Of a stretch of DNA of 64,000 nt, positions 1-10,487 are shown in pieces. Under the pieces are notes generated by a model, which saw nothing but the letters and a program-made list of their open reading frames with translations, was not told the DNA's origin and ran no database searches. Both the position numbers and the translations under genes were made by a program. Positions within the stretch are counted from its first letter, which is position 1. Every line of letters starts with the position of its first letter. Origin of the DNA: Porphyra umbilicalis (taxonomy: Eukaryota > Rhodophyta > Bangiophyceae > Bangiales > Bangiaceae); assembly GCA_002049455.2 (NCBI GenBank), contig KV919034.1, positions 1-64,000 of the forward strand, given 5' to 3'.

Positions 1-1390
1 CGTGGCTCGTCGTCACCACCGACGGGGCGAGCGGGCCGTCGACGCGCCCCCCCCCGACCCCCCCCCCGCCGCCCCCACCGCCGCCGCCGCCGCCCCGGCC
101 GCCCAGCCACCGCCCAAACGACGACGTTGGCGCGTCGGCAAAGTACGGAGACCCGTCGTCGAGCCCCCGCCGCTCCCACCGCCACGTCGCGTCGGCCGCC
201 GAGTCGTCGTCCGCCGGGTGGGCGGCGAGCGACCACGGGTGGCGCGTCGTCTCCCACTCGCGGGGGACGCCGTGCGCAGCGGCAACGCCGTTGGGGCCGA
301 CCCCGAGGGCCACGTCGGGCACCCGCCCAGTCAGGCGGATGGTTTCCGCAGTCCGCGTCGGCGCCACCTCGTCGACCGCCCACCCGCGGTCCGCGTTGAG
401 GAGGCGGACGCCAAACTCCACCCGGTCCACCAACCGCAGCGGCGTCGACGCGGCGCCCTCATCACCAATGCCGCCGGTGGGGGTGGCCTGGAAGCGGACA
501 ATGGACCATTCGACGGAAAAGACGCAATGCCCGTCGGGCGTGTGCGTCACAAACGAGTGGAGGGTGCCCACAAAGGTGAAGGCCACCGCGGTGGTGGACG
601 GCAGCGGCGCCGCCACGTCGGGCACGTCAGAGGAGAACTCGACGGTGTGGATGTTGTGTCCGACGCGGCGGTGGAGACGCCGACCCCCCACGCCACATGT
701 ACAGCGCGCGCACGGCGGACGTGGCCGCCGCGGGTCCAAAGGCACAAGCGGTCCGCCTCGGCCCGGTTGACGCACCCCGCCGCGGGCCCTTTGCAGTGCG
801 GTGCGGTCGCTTGCATCGACAATGCCGCCAGCAGGCACGCGCGCGGCCGTGTGGTTGTGGGTGGAAATGGTCTCCACCCACCTGCGGGTGACCACCGACG
901 AGAGAAGCGGCTCCGAGCGGCTCCGGCTCCGCCGTGGTGAGCGCCGAGCCGACGGTGCGGCCGTCACTAAATTTAGTCGCCCTCGGGACGACTCGTCACT
1001 CACTGGCAGCTCGAGGTGGACCACCCGGTCGGCCCCCACAGTCATCTCGACGCCCGAGGCGTCCTCCACGCCCCACTGCCGGACGATCAGCCGCCCATCG
1101 GGGAGGAGGCGTACGAGACGCACAATCTTAACGGGCGCGGCGCCGGCTGCCGGTGGCGCCGCCAGCCGCACGACCGCCCACGCCGGAACGCGGTTTGGGT
1201 CGGGGCCCGTCGCGGCGCCTCCGCGTCCTTGGTCGCCGCCACTCAGCTCGGGGGGGGTACGCGCGAGTGCCGCCGCTGTCAGCCCAGCGAGAAAGGGTGA
1301 CTCTGCGGCTGGCGGCTCTGGGTCGGGGCGTCGCAGGCGGGGGCCCCGCCAGCGGCGGCGTGCACGGTCGGTAGACGGGGCACCTTTCAT
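1..1390 (-). CDS. Unidentified protein, open-ended at the left edge of the window
   Basis: A continuous minus-strand frame runs from an ATG at 1388-1390 to the first base of the window, about 463 codons without a stop. The text looks protein-like, not low complexity: the N-terminus starts MKGAPSTDRARRRWRGP, stretch AWAVVRLAAPPAAGAAPVKI lies near 1180, LLPDGRLIVRQWGVEDASG near 1090, and a beta-rich part with FVGTLHSFVTHTPDGHCVF near 540. Later come VDRVEFGVRLLNADRGWAVD near 420 and a poly-Gly linker near 90. The basic, Ala/Arg-rich first 40 residues could be a plastid transit peptide (inference). I do not recognise the family; an NTF2-like or fibrillin-like beta barrel is only a guess. The C-terminus lies outside the window. 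The middle (about 950-680) is Arg/Pro-rich and might hide a small intron or frame error. Confidence 0.55.
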   Translation of the reverse strand, partial: MKGAPSTDRARRRWRGPRLRRPDPEPPAAESPFLAGLTAAALARTPPELSGGDQGRGGAATGPDPNRVPAWAVVRLAAPPAAGAAPVKIVRLVRLLPDGRLIVRQWGVEDASGVEMTVGADRVVHLELPVSDESSRGRLNLVTAAPSARRSPRRSRSRSEPLLSSVVTRRWVETISTHNHTAARVPAGGIVDASDRTALQRARGGVRQPGRGGPLVPLDPRRPRPPCARCTCGVGGRRLHRRVGHNIHTVEFSSDVPDVAAPLPSTTAVAFTFVGTLHSFVTHTPDGHCVFSVEWSIVRFQATPTGGIGDEGAASTPLRLVDRVEFGVRLLNADRGWAVDEVAPTRTAETIRLTGRVPDVALGVGPNGVAAAHGVPREWETTRHPWSLAAHPADDDSAADATWRWERRGLDDGSPYFADAPTSSFGRWLGGRGGGGGGGGGGGGVGGGRVDGPLAPSVVTTSH

Positions 1391-3810
1391 TTCGTCGATG
1401 GAGAGGCGGAGCCGAGCGGACGACATGGTCGAGGAAGTCTCGTACGCAGAGGCAGGGGTGCTGACGCTTTGGATCAATGGAGGAGACGAGCCGGTCGGAC
1501 GCGCGGCTCAGCGGGATTGGCAACGTACGGAGATGGCCCGTCGACCAAGAGCAGATGAGAAGCCGACCGTGCTGGAAAGAAAGCCAAGGTGGTCGGGGGA
1601 CTGGCGCCCAATGACGGCGACGCCAACCCTGCTCCGTGCCCGTGGCACTGGTGGTGCCTCCACAGCGTCGCGCTGTGACAGCACTACCTACAAAGATGGG
1701 GCAGGGCCTTCCTCTTCCACGCGTCGTGGCTCCGGGTTTCTGCCACGGGTTCGCAATTGTGCATGCGCTACGTGCCGACGCTCACGTGCCGTCTTCGTCA
1801 CCTCGTAGCATACACTGGACTCTGGCCAGCTCAGGCGTTCTCGGGGGGCTCGGCGCTCGACAGCCTCAAGTCTGGATCTGGGCCACCGCGTGAGTGTCCA
1901 GAGGTCCAGCACCGCTGCCTTCCGTACCCTCATTGGTCCCCCGCGGCGGTCCGCTGCCAACGCACGCCTGGCGCTGCTTGCAGTCGGGTCGGCCTGATTC
2001 ATGGGATCCGAAGGACCTGCATGCAGGTGCTCCTTTGGTCCTGCATGCGGGCCAACGGACGACTCGAGCTGGCCGCCCCGCCTCGTGCCAATGCCGCCCA
2101 TCTGTGGAGCCAACAAACGCAGCGACCGCGAGGTCACGCTCCTGACCCGAGCTGGCGGCCCGTCCATTGACTTGCTTGACCTTCCATCGCTGTTGCCTGC
2201 AGACACCTCCACTGACGCAGGGCGTGGCAAGCACGTCGCGGCAGTGCATATCAAACGCCGCCCAGAGGCGGCGGCAGACAGCTTCCACCACTGAGGCTTT
2301 GTGGCGGCCGCGCCGAAACGAGACCGCGGTGGCCACCCGCGGTGCGGCACCAAAAACGCAGACGCTGCGCCCCCACCATCGACCGATGCACTTGACCGCA
2401 GGCTCCCTGTCAGTGCCAGACCTGCCAGGGCTGGTTGGTCAGTCGGTCAGGCCACGTGGTGTCTCCCCAAGGGACTGCCAAGGGCGGTGGCGGGCGGCGG
2501 ACAGCGAGGTGGGGGGACTAGAGAAGAAAACAGCCGGGCAGCGGACCGCGATGGTCGGGGAGGGCTGTGTAGCAGCATCATGACGATACTGTATCCGTCT
2601 GTCACCAGTTCTTGACACTTGCACCAGTTCTTAGCAAATCGGGGTTGTGTGGGAAATCCACAGTGTTTACATATGAAATCGGGTTCCTGGGGATGCTCCG
2701 GAACCGCCTACGGCGCAGTTCACTGTTTTTTATAAAATAAACAAAGCATATCAGCGCGGTCTGAGTCACACCACTGGACTCGTGAACTCATCAGCTCTCC
2801 AACGATGCCTTGTGCGCCTCAAACGGAGCACTTCTGGACGAGAACAGCGTGTTTCCCTGGAAAAGAGCAGGAAAAAGTACATGGCCGGATCGGTGCAATT
2901 CCGCGTCCACAGAGCCCTTCCAGTGATTTCCGATCGGAGCGTCTTGCTCCCGCCCGCGTTCGTCGCATGGATCCGGATGTCGAGTCACTCCGATGCACCC
3001 CGGAGCCCCGTAGTGGCTGTATGGGCCGATTTCTCGGTCAAGGTCGACGAAGAGGTGTGGTCAGCACATGAGAGAGGCTCTGGAGCCCGAGTTTCGTGGT
3101 CACATTGTACTGTGCGAGTTTTTCAGGGCTACCCATCGCCCCCCCCATCCCCCGCCCTTCATGTCACCACAGCACAACCCTGTCCCAGTTCCCTGCGTAC
3201 CAGCACAGGCTTACTCATCATTTGATCGTCCATCTGATAGCCCCTGAGCCCCCCTAACCCACCTCCCCCCTTCCCATCCGCCCCCCTTCCTCCCCCACCC
3301 GTGCGCCCCCCGTCCCCACGTCTGTCCTTGGCCTGCAGCCTTCCCCCCCCGCCTCCCCCCCTCCCTCCCCCCTGCTCTATCCTCGACCCCCGCCCAAAGT
3401 CTTGTTTTAGCAACCCTCTGACTCTCATGACCCTAGAGGTTCCTCGACAACTCATGTGCCCCTCGTCTGCGAAGCGTCTAGAGCTACACGCGCTCCCTTC
3501 GCTGTCCACACAGCTCCTTCGTGTGGTCGAAGGCGACACAAAGATGGAAACTCGGGGCTCCAGATGATCAAATACTCCTTTCATGCTAAGTTTTTCTGAC
3601 TGTAATGTGCGATTCCGAGCCGTTCTCATATGAGAAATCATTGTGTCAAGAACTGGTGCAGACATTTTCTTGGGTGCATTTTCCAGTAGAAGAACGGAAG
3701 CGCCCCAGCGGAAACAGAAAAAACCGCCGACCCCGCCAGACTCTCCTGAGGCGAGCCATATTTTTATTTTCCGGTGGGGATAAGATTGAGCCTTCATCAG
3801 AGGCCAGTTG
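1391..3810. other. Intergenic, no gene supported
   Basis: Open frames here are short or lack protein-like composition on either strand. The GC-rich left part (1391-2580) gives way to an AT-richer patch around 2600-2780 that contains a TATA-like TTATAAAATAAAC near 2727, with no convincing gene after it. A long pyrimidine-rich tract with runs of C covers roughly 3125-3380 on the plus strand. I see no RNA gene. Confidence 0.4.
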
Positions 3811-4521
3811 CTAAGAATTGGTGTCGGACGGATACGTGAAAGGCAACGGGCACAGGCGGTGGCCGAGGCCTGTTGACATGAGGGATTTGGCAGCCATGCA
3901 GCTCGAAGAGAGAACGAGGTGGACCCAGATTAATTGCACGATTTTGGACGCTGGTCTGGATTGACGTTGGCCGTCTTCTCTGCCACTACGGCACGCCCAA
4001 ACAGCTGGACCATTATGGGCGAGGCGGACCCAGCATCTATCGCCCGCACCACTGGTGCCGATCATCCGGGCCACAGGGGCGTCTGTTTCTTCCAGACTTG
4101 ACTGTCCGCAACGGGTCGTTGCCAAAGCGCGGCAGGTTTGCAGCTGCTTGGGGACGTCCTCGTTTCTGGCACCGGTCATGGTGGTGCAAGTGCCGCCCTG
4201 CACTGTAACCCAATCGCCGCCGTCCTTCCCATTGGGCCACGAGGCGCAATGAACGGGGCCGTCGTAGCAGGTGCTAGCCAGGCTGGAGCCCGTTGCCCCG
4301 AACGACGTCCTGGGGGTGTAGCCGGGCGGCGCCCGTCGGCAGCACCCCGCCCGTTTCTTGCTCGACCAAGTAAGTCCGTTGTTTCGCAAGTCGAGGACCC
4401 GTTCCGTTTGGTGCGAGAACCAATTTTCGTTGGATCCCAAGTCGTGGACATCAACTCCCGTCCTTGAGCTCTGGCGTCGCGGTGGCCGCCGTCCCCCGCG
4501 AATCTGACCACGAGCGCGCAT
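3811..4521 (-). CDS. Possible hypothetical cysteine-rich protein
   Basis: A 236-codon minus-strand frame with a more balanced composition than its neighbours. Its central part (about residues 60-170) carries repeated Cys and Gly/Thr/Trp residues, for example STCYDGPVHCASWPNGKDGG and GDRCWVRLAHNGPAVWACRS. The N-terminus is basic and no clear signal peptide is visible. It lies just upstream of, and divergent from, the RsmD-type gene. The family is not recognised. The frame could be a chance opening or a single exon. Confidence 0.25.
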   Translation of the reverse strand: MRARGQIRGGRRPPRRQSSRTGVDVHDLGSNENWFSHQTERVLDLRNNGLTWSSKKRAGCCRRAPPGYTPRTSFGATGSSLASTCYDGPVHCASWPNGKDGGDWVTVQGGTCTTMTGARNEDVPKQLQTCRALATTRCGQSSLEETDAPVARMIGTSGAGDRCWVRLAHNGPAVWACRSGREDGQRQSRPASKIVQLIWVHLVLSSSCMAAKSLMSTGLGHRLCPLPFTYPSDTNS

Positions 4522-4778
4522 CCATTTGACATTTGGTCTAGCGAGCTCCTCTCGTTCCTTCCTGGCGCGCCACTGCAGCCGTGCCGGTCGCGCTCGCGCC
4601 GACCGACGTCACCGCGCCCCCCGCGTGCGTCGTGTCCGACTCGAAACGCGTCTTGGCTGCGGCCTCCCCCCCCACCCCACGACCTGTGCAAAGCGGGGCT
4701 GCCCGCTGTCCCTTCCCCCGGGCGACCCATCGCACCGGCGCCCTCGGCGGCGCCCCTGTCCCCGGCGGCGGCCCCGCC

Positions 4779-6016
4779 ATGGCCGCCTTCCTCCCGCCCC
4801 CACCCCCCCCCTCCGCGCGGGCGGTCGGCCACCACCCTCCTTGGCGTCTGCCACTGGCCGCGCCGCCGCCGTGTCGCGGCACCCCCCCCCCCCCCCCCCC
4901 CCCCCACCCCCGCGCGGACAACACCGACGGCCGCCCGCGGGGTGCGCGGCGGCCGGCGCCCCCCCCCCCCCCCCCAAACCCGACGGCTCGCCCGCCTGGC
5001 GACGGGGCAACGGCCACAGCGTCCACCGGCGACGGTGCCGCCGCCGCCGCCGGCGCCGGCCCCCCCCCCCCCTCGGCGCCACCGACCCGACGGTCCCCCC
5101 CCCCTGGGCGCCCGGCAAGGTGCGCGCGCACCGGGCGGCGCGCGGCGGCACCCGCCGCCGCGCCGTCCACATCCAAGGGCGCGGGTGGGCGAGCAGCGGG
5201 GCCCCCCCCGCGACCCCCCCCCCCCTCCGCATCTTTGGCGGCGCCGCGCGTGGGCGGCGGCTGTCGTCCCCCCCCGCCTACCTCCGCCCCATGATGGGCA
5301 AGGTGCGGGAGGCGCTCTTCTCCATGCTCACCCAGTGGGACGCCCTCGACGGCGGCCGCGCGGCGGCGCTCGACTTGTACGCGGGGTCGGGGGCGGTTGG
5401 GTGTGAGGCGCTCAGCCGCGGCGCAGCGTCGGCGGTCTTTGTCGACGCGAGCGCCGCGTGCGTCGCGACCATTGAGGCGAACGTGGGGGCGGTCGGGTTT
5501 GCAAGCCGCGCCACGGCCGTGTGTGGGCGGGTGGAGGAGGTGCTCGCACACCCGGCGCGGTACGGGCTGATGGCGGCGGCGGCCGAGGCGGCGGCGCGGC
5601 CGGGCGCGGGGGCGGTTGCGGGGGGGGACCCGGCGCCGCGCGTCGGCGTGTTTGGCGTCGTGTCCGTGACGCCCCCGTATGAGGAGGTGGATTACGGGGT
5701 GTTGATGGGGCAGCTGGTTGACAGCCCCCTCGTGGGGGAGGGCACCTTTGTGGCCGTCGAGTACCCGGTGGAGCTCGGCAGCCTCCCGGCGGTGGTGGGG
5801 GGGGGGGGGGGGCGCCTCGTCGGCGTGCGCAACCGCCGGTACGGGCGGACCATGATGGCGCTGTACGTGTGGGGGGGGGGGAGGGCGACGGCGCGCGGCC
5901 AGATGAGTTTGGCGCCTAAGGTGGGGTGGGGGGGGGGGGGGGGGCGGTCGGCGCCGGTTTTGGGTAGGGGCGCTTTTTTGGTTGTTCCGTTGCTTACGGG
6001 ACTGGGAATGCGGTAG
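4779..6016 (+). CDS. Plastid-targeted RsmD-type 16S rRNA (guanine-N2) methyltransferase
   Basis: The C-terminal ~220 residues (from about 5224) are a class I SAM-dependent methyltransferase of the RsmD family, which methylates G966 of small-subunit rRNA in bacteria and organelles. Visible landmarks are RIFGGAARGRRL followed by RPMMGKVREALFSML (substrate-binding start), the SAM-binding motif ALDLYAGSGAVGCEALSRGA, and VSVTPPYEEVDYGVL in place of the bacterial DPPY motif. The TPPYEEVDY form is, as I remember it, also found in plant plastid homologues. The start is ambiguous. The catalytic frame is open from an ATG at 4526, but GCCATGGCC at 4779 gives a transit-peptide-like MAAFLPPPPPPSARAVGHHP in another frame, and joining the two needs a net -1 shift within the C tracts at 4880-5110. 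I prefer 4779 as the biological start with a homopolymer error or polymorphism. The tail after ~5870 is Gly-rich. Confidence 0.85.
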
Positions 6017-6443
6017 GGGGGGGCTGTAGGAAGCGCGCAACTGGCGCAGTGGGGTGATGTCCATGTTTGATGACAGGGTACAGTACGGTCTTGGCCACGA
6101 GCCTCGGCTGTTGGCGCGTTTGACCAGGCACGCCCGTTACTCGGCGCGCCAGTGATCACCTGCACACGCTCATCGACCACGTCAGGAGCAAAGAGCAAGA
6201 GCACACGCAGCGTTGTCGGCATCTGCCAAGCTGCCGGTCCGAGACACCCCGAGTACGGGACGGAGCCAGTGCCAAAGTGCAACATGCAAGGACCAACAGA
6301 TGTATATAGCGCGCCGCTCACCAGGCACGATATCCGCCTGTACCTCCACACCACCCCCCTCCCCCGTCCCACCACAGACGATGCCCCCTCTCCGCCAAAA
6401 AAAGAGAAGCAATATGCACACACGGGTCCGCACAACAGCCCTC

Positions 6444-7418
6444 CTAGTCGTAGTCGCGATCAAAGTACGACTGGTCAAAGTAGTGCAGCCTGACAAAACC
6501 GTCCTCACCACCGCTCACGTATCCCTTGCCGTCGGGCGTAAACGCGACGGTGTTGATGGGCCCAAAGTGGCCGCGCACCCGCCCAAACTCCGACTCGTAG
6601 ACGGTGTGGAAGAGGCGGGCCTCAAACTTGCCCTCCCGGTTGCCGGTCGTTGTCACCTGCGACGCCTCCTGCCCACCACCGAGGAGCACGTGGTCAAAGG
6701 TCGGCGACATGGACGCCGAGTTGACCGGCGCCTCGACCGTAAACGTCTTGAGCACCTCGAGGGAGCGGGTGTCCCACACCTTGGCCGTGCAGTCTGACGA
6801 GGCGGTCACAAACTGCTCCCCCGTGGACGACCACTGCGCGTCGTTGATGCCCTTCTTGTGCAGCCGCACGGTCTCGAGGAGCGTCCCGGTCTCAGCGTCC
6901 CACTTCTTCACCGCCGCATCCTCTCCAACCGTGATCAAGAAGGTCGACGTCGGGTGCCACAGCACCCGCGTGGCCGTCGCTTCAAGGCCGCCGAGCACCA
7001 TCACCGGCTCTGGGTCGACCGACGCCATATCCGCCGCGTGGCGGTAAAAGTAGATCTGTGCTTGTTGGCCCATCAGCTTGGCCGTCGCCGCCGTGACGAT
7101 AGAGTCCCCCGGGGAGAAGGCGATTGCACGCACGGGGGATTTGTGGGTCCACTGATGCAGCCGCTTCCCCGAGGCCGTGTCCCACAGCATCGCCGAGTTG
7201 TCGGCCGAGCCGGTCAGCAGCCGCGACGAGTCGTAGGTCATGTCCGCGCCCCACACCGCACCATTGTGGCCATTGTAGGTGCCCAAGCGCTCGCCCGTGT
7301 CCGCGCGCCACACGGTCGGGCGCTTGTCTTTCGCGGTCGTGAAGAGCAGGTCGCCCTCCCGATTGAACTTGACCTGCGTCAGCGGGCGCTCGTGGCCCTT
7401 GAGCAGCAGAGGTCGCAT
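6444..7418 (-). CDS. EIF3I: Eukaryotic translation initiation factor 3 subunit I (eIF3i/TIF34), WD40
   Basis: 324 residues, the usual length of eIF3i, with the family's typical start MRPLLLKGHERPLTQVKFNR. WD40 repeats can be followed across the protein: GERLGTYNGHNGAVWGADMT, SADNSAMLWDTASGKRL, GEDAAVKKWDAETGTLL, SSDCTAKVWDTRSLEVL, and the conserved end GHFGPINTVAFTPDGKGYVS then GGEDGFVRLHYFDQSYFD. eIF3i is a seven-bladed propeller that docks on eIF3b/g in the cytosolic initiation complex. The frame is open further upstream to 7661, but the ATG at 7416-7418 matches the family start. No intron is seen. The gene is divergent from the P450 gene, with 737 bp between their start codons. Confidence 0.97.
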   Translation of the reverse strand: MRPLLLKGHERPLTQVKFNREGDLLFTTAKDKRPTVWRADTGERLGTYNGHNGAVWGADMTYDSSRLLTGSADNSAMLWDTASGKRLHQWTHKSPVRAIAFSPGDSIVTAATAKLMGQQAQIYFYRHAADMASVDPEPVMVLGGLEATATRVLWHPTSTFLITVGEDAAVKKWDAETGTLLETVRLHKKGINDAQWSSTGEQFVTASSDCTAKVWDTRSLEVLKTFTVEAPVNSASMSPTFDHVLLGGGQEASQVTTTGNREGKFEARLFHTVYESEFGRVRGHFGPINTVAFTPDGKGYVSGGEDGFVRLHYFDQSYFDRDYD

Positions 7419-8155
7419 CGTGAAAGGGGAAGGGAAACACGCAGGCCAGTGAGAAAGAGAAGAGAGGAACGGGGGGGGGTGGAAGACGGCGTCGTGCACC
7501 TGGTGCGGGTGCGACGCCGACGCAGGGGGGGGTGGTTGGGACGACGGTCGGTGACGAGCGCACCGCGCGGCGTCCACTGCACACGACACGAAGTTTGGAG
7601 TGCAATTGCTGTTTGGAGTTCTCGACTTTTCCCCAGAGTTAACGTCTACCCCAACTGTCATTGCGAAGTGGCTCCCGTGAATCTCTGCGTCAGGAACCTG
7701 AACTAGCAGCTTGATTCATGACCGTGGGAGTCCGCGGCTCTATGGCGCGTGTTGGCCATACGCTCTGCCCGCCTCAGTCGGCCATATGGACCTACGATTG
7801 TGGGTCCACAGGGCCGACTGCGGCGACCCACAAGTGTACGTCCACATGGCCGACTGAGGCAGGTGAGCTGCAGGGGCCTCTCGCGCCGGACTCGTGCGAT
7901 CTGTCTCGCGCCCCCCCTGAAGCTCGGAACCCAGGCTGTCTTGGCACGCGGTGTCCAACGTCTAGCTAGAGGGGCTGCCTGACGGGAACCTTGCTCAGCA
8001 CGTGGTTGCGGCAGAGCGATTTGCGTGGCCCACTGTCGCGGTCGAGTTCCGCCTGTGCCTGTGCCGTCCTGCATAAAGAGGTGGCCAGCATTCGCCGAGC
8101 ACCCCTCGTGCGCAGCGTCAGCCGCCACCACCAGTCTACATCCATTCCCATCGCT
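7419..8155. promoter_or_regulatory. Divergent intergenic region between eIF3i and P450
   Basis: It must hold the promoters of both flanking genes, since they are transcribed away from each other. No TATA box stands out. The foldback repeat described separately occupies its middle. Confidence 0.5.
7771..7860. repeat. Foldback (MITE-like) inverted repeat
   Basis: Two 21-bp arms match 20/21 as inverted copies: GCCTCAGTCGGCCATATGGAC at 7771-7791 (given without its last base here: GCCTCAGTCGGCCATATGGA) and its complement at 7840-7860. The 48-bp loop itself contains a second, shorter GTGGGTC/GACCCAC inverted pair. The motif AGTCGGCC/GGCCGACT recurs three times. It sits in the divergent promoter region and could form a cruciform or hairpin transcript. 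Confidence 0.7.
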
Positions 8156-10026
8156 ATGGGGAGCGCCACACTGCCCCCGCGGCCCGTAGCCGCAGCCGCC
8201 ATTGCCGCCGCAGCCGCCACCGCCTGTTTTGCCGCCCCCATTCTGCTGGGATGTGGTCGGGTTGGCGCAGCGCTCGCGGCCATACTCGCTGCCTCCTTGA
8301 CGGCGGTAACGTGGCCGCGCTTTGCCACCGACACGCTCGGCCTCCATGGCACCATCTTTCCCGTTCCCGCCGGCCCCGGCGACTGGCCGATCCTCGGCCG
8401 CGCCGCACAATTCAAGTCTGCCGTCACTTCCCGCAGCCTCTGTCTTGTCTACGCCGGCTGGCGGGTGGCGGCGGGCGCGCGCAACTTTGCCGTGTGGACG
8501 GCCGGCACGCGGCGCATATGGGTCACGCACCCCGAGGACGTGCGGTATGTGATGGCGCGGGTCAACCCGCCGCGGGACGTGAAGCTCCTCGCGCCCATGG
8601 GCCTCGTCATTAGCCCAAACATGCTGCTGCTGACGGCGGGGGAATCCCACACCCGCACGCGGCGGCTGCTGCAGGGGCCCCTCAACACAGACGCGGTGCT
8701 TGCAATGGCCGTTCGCGTGGTGCTTGCCGACGTGGGGGGGGCGACGGGACGGTTTGGGGCGGCTTTGGCGGCGGCGGCAGGGCGGGAGGCGGCCGCCGCG
8801 GACGACGAGGTCGGGTCCACCGACGGACCCGGCGGCGGCTCGCCGCTGCGCTTTGAAGACCTGTGCGAGCAGCTGACGCTGTCAGTCATCCACCAGGTGC
8901 TCGTGTCGGCGCCAGTTCCCGACCAGGTGTTTGTCGACAAGATCCACTCGGCGCTGCCGCTGACCATGGCGGCGATGGGGGTGCCGGCGCCCAAACTCCT
9001 CGCTCGCCGGGCGGTGGCACGGCTGCGAGCCGTCGGCGAGTACTTTATAGCGTCCTACACAAACCACGAGGTGGCGCGGCGGGCAGCGTACGCGGACGGC
9101 TCGTGGAACCCCAACCCACCCAAGGACGTGCTGGACGTACTGCTTGCAGATATCGATGAGCCAAAGGGGGCGTACCGGGGAGACCGCATCCGCTCGGCGG
9201 CCGATTTTATGCTCTTCCTATCGGCGGGATACGACACGACGGTATGTGTTGAAGGGTGGAGCCGCAGCGGTCGGGCTGCGTGTATGACGAAAAAGAGCGC
9301 ATCTGCAGCTTTGACTAACGCGAACCAAGCGCTCCTCTTGTATCTGTCTCTTGTCGGACATGTCCCTGTATCATTTGTTTTCGTCGTGGCTCGTCCGCTG
9401 TTGGTGTACGTTTTCAGGCTCACTCTATCGAGTGGGGCATCCTCACCCTCTGCCGCCACCCCGAAGCTCAGGACCGCGTCCTCACCGAAGCGCGCGACGT
9501 GCTTGGGTGCCCCCCCACGACCGCAGCGGCGGATCTGCCCATCACCCCCACCACCCTCGCCCGCATGCCCATCCTGCACGCCGTTTGGAAAGAGGTGATC
9601 CGCCTGTACCCGCCGACGGCGGGCGGCCCGAGCCGGCGCCCCGTCGCCAACCTCACCCTCCCGTCTGACGGCAGCGTCATCCCCGCGGGCACCGCCATCA
9701 AGCTCTCCCAGTACGTGGTGCTCCACGATGAGGAGGCCTACCCCGACCCCTACGCCTTTCGCCCAGACCGCTGGCTGCCGACCGACGCGGCGGGGCGGGC
9801 GGCGGCCAAGGCCGCGGAGGTGGCGTGGGCGCCCTTTGGCACCGGGCCAGTGTCGTGCCCGGGGCGGCGGCTCTCCGAACTCGAGTGGAAGACGACGGTG
9901 GTGTGCACGTTGTGGGGGTACCGCCTGGGCCTCGCGTGGGGGGAGCCGGTCCGGGGGTTGGACTTGGTGACGCTCCGCCCGACGCCGTTTGGGGTGCGGG
10001 TCACGCGGCGGTCAGCGGCGCCATGA
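8156..10026 (+). CDS. Cytochrome P450 monooxygenase, membrane-anchored, one intron
   Basis: Two exons (8156-9241 and 9418-10026) join in phase 0 to give 564 residues. The N-terminus has hydrophobic segments (VAAAAIAAAAATACFAAPIL and ALAAILAASLTAV), suggesting anchoring in the ER or a plastid membrane. Landmarks: the proline-rich hinge PVPAGPGDWPILG, the I-helix oxygen-activation motif AGYDTT spanning the exon end, the K-helix ExxR in KEVIRLYPP, FRPDRW in the PERF region, and the haem loop FGTGPVSCPG with Cys as fifth ligand. The usual Arg two residues before that Cys is Val, which is unusual because it normally contacts a haem propionate. I cannot assign a CYP family or substrate. The next gene, HAAO, lies 461 bp downstream on the same strand. 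Confidence 0.92.
9242..9417 (+). other. Spliceosomal intron in the P450 gene
   Basis: 176 bp with GTATGT at the 5' end and a TTTTCAG 3' end, phase 0. Its removal restores AGYDTT-AHSIEWGILTL across the I-helix. The intron is AT-richer than its exons and has a pyrimidine-rich 3' end. Confidence 0.87.
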
Positions 10027-10487
10027 TGCGAGAGCCTGTACTGGCGCTCGTTCGGGGGGGGGTTGTCGGTGCGCGGGCTCGTGTTGTCTATGTACATAAG
10101 CGGTCGGGCCTGGCTATGTGGCGGGACTTTGTGTACGCCTGCCCCGCGTTCACAAGCGTTTTTTTCTTGCTCGTTTGCCGGTCTCAGGATTCAATGAGAT
10201 TTCGCCAGGAGTTGAGGTCTGGAGCTCGTGATCCGAGACTCCACCCGCGGCTGCATCCTCCTGCATCCATCCCGCCGGAAACCACCGCCTCGTCGACAAC
10301 TTTAGCGCTGCGCTCCCTTTTCCCTCCTTTGTGTACTCTCATCCCCGCCCTTGCGCGCCAACTGTAGTGTGCCCACTCGTCTCGTGCCGCCGCGACGCGC
10401 ACGCAGCAAGCACGCTTCTTCGTGCTGCGGCTGCACCTTCCACCTGTTCAAGTGTCACTCCCCCCCCCCCCGCCCGTGTCCCCTACA

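Noticed and set aside
967..1003. A 37-bp intron (GTGAGT...TTTAG) in the left-edge gene
   Set aside because: The frame is open straight through it, and removing it would introduce a stop, so it is not needed.
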